This document shows positions 12,805-15,730 of a stretch of DNA of 15,730 nt, piece after piece. Within the stretch, counting starts at the first letter, position 1, and every line of letters begins with the position of its first letter. The translations under genes were made by a program, and so were the position numbers. The notes below the pieces were generated by a model. That model had not been told where the DNA came from, did not search any database, and saw only the letters and a list, made by a program, of their open reading frames with translations. The stretch is from Clostridia bacterium (GTDB lineage: Bacteria; Bacillota; Clostridia; Peptostreptococcales; Anaerovoracaceae): the NCBI GenBank assembly GCA_024403005.1, contig JAKSSQ010000016.1, forward strand, positions 1-15,730, in the 5' to 3' direction.

Positions 12805-14004
12805 TTATACTGTTACTTTGTCCAGAGCCTGGGCCAGGTCGTTTATAATATCTTCCTTGTTTTCTATTCCGATGGACATGCGGATAAGGTCCGGAGTAAT
12901 TCCTATGGTTTTGAGCAGCTCTTCCGAGCAGTCGTCATGGGTCATGGTGGTGCCGTGGGCAATAAGCGTGTCTGCATCGCCGAGGGAAACTGCAACTGCA
13001 CAGAGGTCGCAGGCCTTGAGCATCTGCTTGGCTGCCTCTACCCCTCCGTTGAGCTCAAAGGCCAGCATGCCGCCGAAGCCCCTCATCTGCTTGCAGGCGA
13101 TGTCGTGGCCGGTAAAGGATTCCAGTCCGGGGTAATAAACTTTTTTAACCTTCGGATGTTTTTCCAGGAACTGAGCCACGGCAAGTCCGTTTTCGTTGTG
13201 GCGGAGCATTCGAAGCTCGAAGGTCTTCATGCCGCGGATAATCTGGTAGCTTTCCATAGCGCCGATTGCAGCGCCGGTCATGTGGAGCAGCGCGTCTTCG
13301 CGAACTCTCTTAATAAAATCTGCCTTGCCGATAACTGCACCGGCAATAACGTCGCCGTGGCCGTTTATGTATTTGGTCACGGAGTGGATTACAACGTCGG
13401 CGCCGAGCTTTAAAGGATTCTGGTTAAAAGGCGTTGCAAAGGTGTTGTCACAGACTACCATAATTGCCGGGTTCGCCTCGTGAGCGATTCTGCAGATTTC
13501 CTCGATGTCGCAGATGTTGCACAGAGGATTGCCGGGGCTTTCCAGATAGACCATCTTCGTGTTCGGGCGGATAGCCGCTTTAAGCTGCTCGGGGTCCGAA
13601 AGGTTTATGAAATCTGCTTCCACGCCGAATTGGGTCATGTATTCGCCGATTAAAGAATGACTGTTTCCATAAACGACGGGAGAACTTATAACGTGGTCGC
13701 CGGGGCGCAGTGCGGTCATGAGGCAGGAGGCGACGGCAGCCATGCCGGAGCCTGTCATTACGCACTTTTCGCCGCCTTCCAGGAAAGCAAGCTTTTCTTC
13801 CAGCACGGTCTGAGTCGGATTTCCGCCTCTGGAATAGGCATAACCGGGTTTATGTCCGAAGAAAACAGCCTCGGCTTCGTCGATTCCGTCGAATTCGTAG
13901 GTTACGGCAGGCACTATCGGCGTGCCCATGGAGCCGTAAAGATTGCGTTTATTTCCTGCGTGTATGGCCTGTGTGCCGAAGCCCATTTCCTTTGTTACAT
14001 TCAT
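12805..14004 (-). CDS. PLP-dependent Cys/Met-metabolism enzyme, methionine gamma-lyase-like
   Basis: The 399-residue protein belongs to the gamma-subfamily of transsulfuration PLP enzymes. The Schiff-base lysine is K211 (HSVTKYINGHGD), D186 (CDNTFATP) contacts the PLP ring, and Y57/R59 (YSRGGNPT) come from the partner subunit. Overall it most resembles methionine gamma-lyase, which makes methanethiol, ammonia and 2-oxobutyrate from methionine. The active-site Cys that follows YG in Pseudomonas methionine gamma-lyase is Asn here (Y112-G113-N114), so cystathionine or homocysteine lyase activity is possible. The start is ATG 14004, preceded by GGGAGG with 6 bases of spacing; a 42-residue upstream extension would include the 5' hairpin and lacks homology. 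No transsulfuration partner gene is adjacent. Confidence 0.93.
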   Translation of the reverse strand: MNVTKEMGFGTQAIHAGNKRNLYGSMGTPIVPAVTYEFDGIDEAEAVFFGHKPGYAYSRGGNPTQTVLEEKLAFLEGGEKCVMTGSGMAAVASCLMTALRPGDHVISSPVVYGNSHSLIGEYMTQFGVEADFINLSDPEQLKAAIRPNTKMVYLESPGNPLCNICDIEEICRIAHEANPAIMVVCDNTFATPFNQNPLKLGADVVIHSVTKYINGHGDVIAGAVIGKADFIKRVREDALLHMTGAAIGAMESYQIIRGMKTFELRMLRHNENGLAVAQFLEKHPKVKKVYYPGLESFTGHDIACKQMRGFGGMLAFELNGGVEAAKQMLKACDLCAVAVSLGDADTLIAHGTTMTHDDCSEELLKTIGITPDLIRMSIGIENKEDIINDLAQALDKVTV

Positions 14005-14016
14005 GTACTTCCTCCC

Positions 14017-14031
14017 GCGGCCGGCGGCCGC
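14017..14031 (-). promoter_or_regulatory. GC-rich hairpin directly upstream of the lyase ribosome site
   Basis: GCGGCC (14017-14022) and GGCCGC (14026-14031) form an all-GC 6-bp stem with a 3-base loop. In the leftward mRNA it ends one or two bases before the GGGAGG ribosome site of the PLP lyase, so it could limit ribosome access. Confidence 0.45.
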
Positions 14032-14046
14032 TCTGATATTGTGACG

Positions 14047-14058
14047 CCAATGCATTGG
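14047..14058. repeat. 12-bp perfect palindrome CCAATGCATTGG in the lyase promoter region
   Basis: CCAATGCATTGG is self-complementary and lies about 45 bp upstream of the lyase start. It falls between a weak TTGAAC (-35-like) and AATATC (-10-like), so it is a candidate operator for a dimeric repressor. Confidence 0.4.
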
Positions 14059-14088
14059 TTCAAGCGAATATACTAATAATATACAACA

Positions 14089-14112
14089 AAACCGGCCCCA
14101 AAGAGCCGGTTT
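14089..14112 (-). terminator. Terminator after the GyrI-like gene
   Basis: AAACCGGC (14089-14096) and GCCGGTTT (14105-14112) form an 8-bp stem around an 8-base loop. Read leftward the stem is followed by TTTGTTG, a moderate U tract, ending the 14131-14628 transcript before the lyase gene. Confidence 0.7.
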
Positions 14113-14130
14113 CATTAAAATTCGGTTCAA

Positions 14131-14628
14131 TTACTTAATCTTGTTAGCATCGCCTGCGCAGTCGTCCAGCTTTTTGAACGGGAAGCAGAAGTAGTCGTCG
14201 CCTGTAGCCAGGTCTGTGTAGAAGTGGCAAGCTGCAACGGGGGACATGTCCTTGCTCTTGAGGAATTCCAGTGCATTGTAGAAGAAGTTTTCGCCTTCAA
14301 CCTTCATCTTTGCATATGCGAAGCCGGGTACAATCCACTTTGTCCAGCCTGCAGGAGCTGCTGCATCCATTTCAACTTCGTAGCCTGCGAGGAAGAGACC
14401 TACGGAAAGATTGTCTTCCCATGTAGCGAAATCTCTGTACTTGCTGCTCATTACGCCCCATGTGTTAACGGGCTTGCCGTCTTCGCCCTTCTTAACCAGG
14501 TCCATAATTTCAGCTTCGTTCTTATGCATATTACCCCAAAGTACGGGAAGAAGTCCGTCACCGTCCCATGTAAAAGCTTCTTTGCCGATTACAGCGAATG
14601 CTTCCTTAACAATAATTTCGATATTCAT
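14131..14628 (-). CDS. GyrI-like/AraC-effector-binding-domain protein, stand-alone
   Basis: This 165-residue protein looks like a stand-alone GyrI-like (SOUL/AraC effector-binding) domain. Supporting features are the internal AGYEVE (81-86), PAGWTKWIVPGFAYAKM (92-108) and a strand-helix pattern with conserved aromatic residues (W57, Y64, W70, W95, W98) that could line a ligand pocket. There is no DNA-binding domain. Such proteins bind small hydrophobic molecules; some hydrolyse them and one inhibits gyrase in E. coli. GGAGG lies 6 bases before ATG 14628. It is divergent from pepT across a 66-bp region. The family call is moderate and the ligand is unknown. Confidence 0.7.
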   Translation of the reverse strand: MNIEIIVKEAFAVIGKEAFTWDGDGLLPVLWGNMHKNEAEIMDLVKKGEDGKPVNTWGVMSSKYRDFATWEDNLSVGLFLAGYEVEMDAAAPAGWTKWIVPGFAYAKMKVEGENFFYNALEFLKSKDMSPVAACHFYTDLATGDDYFCFPFKKLDDCAGDANKIK

Positions 14629-14646
14629 AATTATCCTCCGAGAAAA

Positions 14647-14655
14647 TGCTATAAT
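14647..14655 (+). promoter_or_regulatory. Extended -10 promoter of pepT
   Basis: TGCTATAAT is a perfect extended -10, identical to that of rnhA. It predicts a start near 14662 and a leader of about 33 bases that contains AAGGGA upstream of ATG 14695. No good -35 is present. Confidence 0.6.
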
Positions 14656-14665
14656 TAGTACGTTA

Positions 14666-14678
14666 ATTATACATTATA
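14666..14678 (-). promoter_or_regulatory. Tandem TATAAT -10 elements of the GyrI-like gene
   Basis: The minus strand has TATAAT twice (14678-14673 and 14671-14666). Use of the second would start RNA near 14659, with a leader of about 30 bases carrying the GGAGG ribosome site. Confidence 0.45.
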
Positions 14679-14694
14679 AAAAGGGAATTTACAT

Positions 14695-15730
14695 ATGAAA
14701 GTTACAGAACGATTTTTAAATTATGTTGCCTTCCCCACCATGTCCGACGAGTTCAGCGAAAGCTGCCCTTCCACGCCGGGCCAGCTGGTTCTGGGAAAGC
14801 ACATCGCAGAAGAACTTAAAGCTATCGGTCTTACAGATGCACGCATGGACGAATTCGGCTACGTATATGCATCCCTTCCTGCAAACAGCGAAGGCAGTGA
14901 ACCAACAATCGGCCTCATCGCCCACATGGACACTTCCGACGGAGCAAGCGGCGAGAATATTAAGCCTAAAATTGTAAATTACGAAGGCGGAGACATTCTG
15001 CTGGAAAACGGCAGCAAAATCGGCGCAGACGAGTGCGAATTCCTGGAAAAATACAAGGGCCAGGATCTTATCGTTACCGATGGAAACACTCTGCTCGGGG
15101 CTGACGACAAGGCAGGCATCGCCGAAATCGTGACCGCAATTGAGTATCTTACAGAACATCCGGAAATTAAGCACGGAAAGATTTGCATTGGATTCACGCC
15201 GGACGAAGAAATCGGCCGCGGAGCGGACAAGTTCGACGTAGAAGGTTTCGGCGCAGATTTCGCATACACCGTAGACGGAGGTGCGCTGGGAGAACTGGAA
15301 TACGAAAACTTTAACGCGGCTTCCGCAGTAATTACAATTAATGGGTTCAACGTGCACCCGGGTTCAGCAAAGAACAAAATGAGGAATTCCATCCTTATGG
15401 CTCAGGAATATCTTAACCTTCTGCCGCCTGCAGAAACGCCGGCCTGCACGGAAAAGTACGAAGGCTTCTACCACGTAATGTCCATAACCGGCGATGAAAC
15501 CAAGACGGAAATCCGCATGATAATCCGGGACCACGACATGGATAAATTTAAAGCCCGCAAAGCTTTTACAGCAAAAATCGCAGATTTTCTTAACGAAAAG
15601 TACGGAAGCGGCACCGCTATTGCAGAAATTAAGGATAGCTACTACAACATGAAGGAATATATCCTTCCCGTTATGCACGTAGTGGAAAGAGCTTCCAAAG
15701 CCATTAAGGACGCCGGCATTGACCCAATAG
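14695..15730 (+). CDS. pepT: Peptidase T (tripeptide aminopeptidase), 3' end cut by the window
   Basis: PepT is a cytoplasmic M20-family dinuclear zinc peptidase that removes the N-terminal residue of tripeptides, completing peptide breakdown. The visible 345 codons (of about 410) have no stop. Metal ligands are H77 and D79 (GLIAHMDTS), D137 (GADDKAG), E172 with catalytic E171 (TPDEEIG), and D194 (YTVDGG). GELEYENFNAA (199-209) and NVHPGSAKNKM (219-229), both PepT hallmarks, follow and open the lid domain. The last C-terminal metal-binding histidine lies beyond the window. ATG 14695 is preceded by AAGGGA with 8 bases of spacing and gives the normal PepT N-terminus. Confidence 0.96.
   Translation, partial: MKVTERFLNYVAFPTMSDEFSESCPSTPGQLVLGKHIAEELKAIGLTDARMDEFGYVYASLPANSEGSEPTIGLIAHMDTSDGASGENIKPKIVNYEGGDILLENGSKIGADECEFLEKYKGQDLIVTDGNTLLGADDKAGIAEIVTAIEYLTEHPEIKHGKICIGFTPDEEIGRGADKFDVEGFGADFAYTVDGGALGELEYENFNAASAVITINGFNVHPGSAKNKMRNSILMAQEYLNLLPPAETPACTEKYEGFYHVMSITGDETKTEIRMIIRDHDMDKFKARKAFTAKIADFLNEKYGSGTAIAEIKDSYYNMKEYILPVMHVVERASKAIKDAGIDPI

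Noticed and set aside
14005..14130. 42-residue N-terminal extension of the PLP lyase
   Set aside because: It would translate the terminator, palindrome and GC hairpin region, and the ATG at 14004 has a GGGAGG site at ideal spacing.
14716..15392. Two leftward ORFs (213 and 137 codons) opposite pepT
   Set aside because: The plus strand encodes PepT with intact metal ligands; the antisense frames have no starts with ribosome sites and no domains.

Overview
The window looks like chromosomal DNA from a low-to-mid-GC Gram-positive bacterium, most likely an anaerobic Clostridia-type Firmicute. The evidence is the gene set (YycH/YycI/WalJ-HtrA-RlmH, Soj/Spo0J-type ParA/ParB, MnmG-RsmG), perfect Firmicute-type parS sites, strong GGAGG ribosome binding sites, and a set of anaerobe-type genes (methionine gamma-lyase-like enzyme, Cys-rich flavodoxin-fold reductase, small LUD protein, peptidase T). 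No plasmid, phage, IS, CRISPR, rRNA or tRNA signal was seen. I cannot name the genus from sequence alone.

Layout. (1) 1-850: an ArsR-fold regulator with its own terminator, then an isolated small transcription unit with promoter, strong SD, 42-codon ORF and terminator. (2) 868-5951, leftward: an operon of a secreted protein of unknown function, yycH, yycI, walJ, htrA and rlmH. This is the tail of the classical walRK operon, but walR and walK are absent and the unknown secreted protein is first. (3) 5952-6105: a 154-bp divergent control region with an 11-bp-phased TGTTAC repeat matching the WalR consensus. It lies between the leftward operon and rightward rnhA, whose extended -10 element predicts a leaderless mRNA. 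(4) 6652-11034, leftward: parA-parB-mnmG-rsmG, tightly coupled, with parAB ahead of mnmG-rsmG, the reverse of the usual order. (5) 11035-12608: three parS sites, an iron-sulfur-flavoprotein-like reductase and a LUD-domain protein. Two perfect parS palindromes lie in the predicted leader of the LUD gene. (6) 12805-15730: a leftward PLP-dependent sulfur amino acid lyase, a leftward GyrI-like effector-binding protein, and rightward pepT, cut by the window end.

Functional reading. The window combines cell-envelope stress and quality control (YycH/I, WalJ, HtrA), ribosome and tRNA modification (RlmH, RsmG, MnmG), chromosome segregation (ParA/ParB/parS) and a redox/amino-acid section. The most unusual points are the WalR-like box on a walRK-less yycHIJ operon with a new leading gene, tandem parS inside a gene leader, an orphan small-protein transcript, and an RNase HI with a long insertion before its last catalytic Asp.
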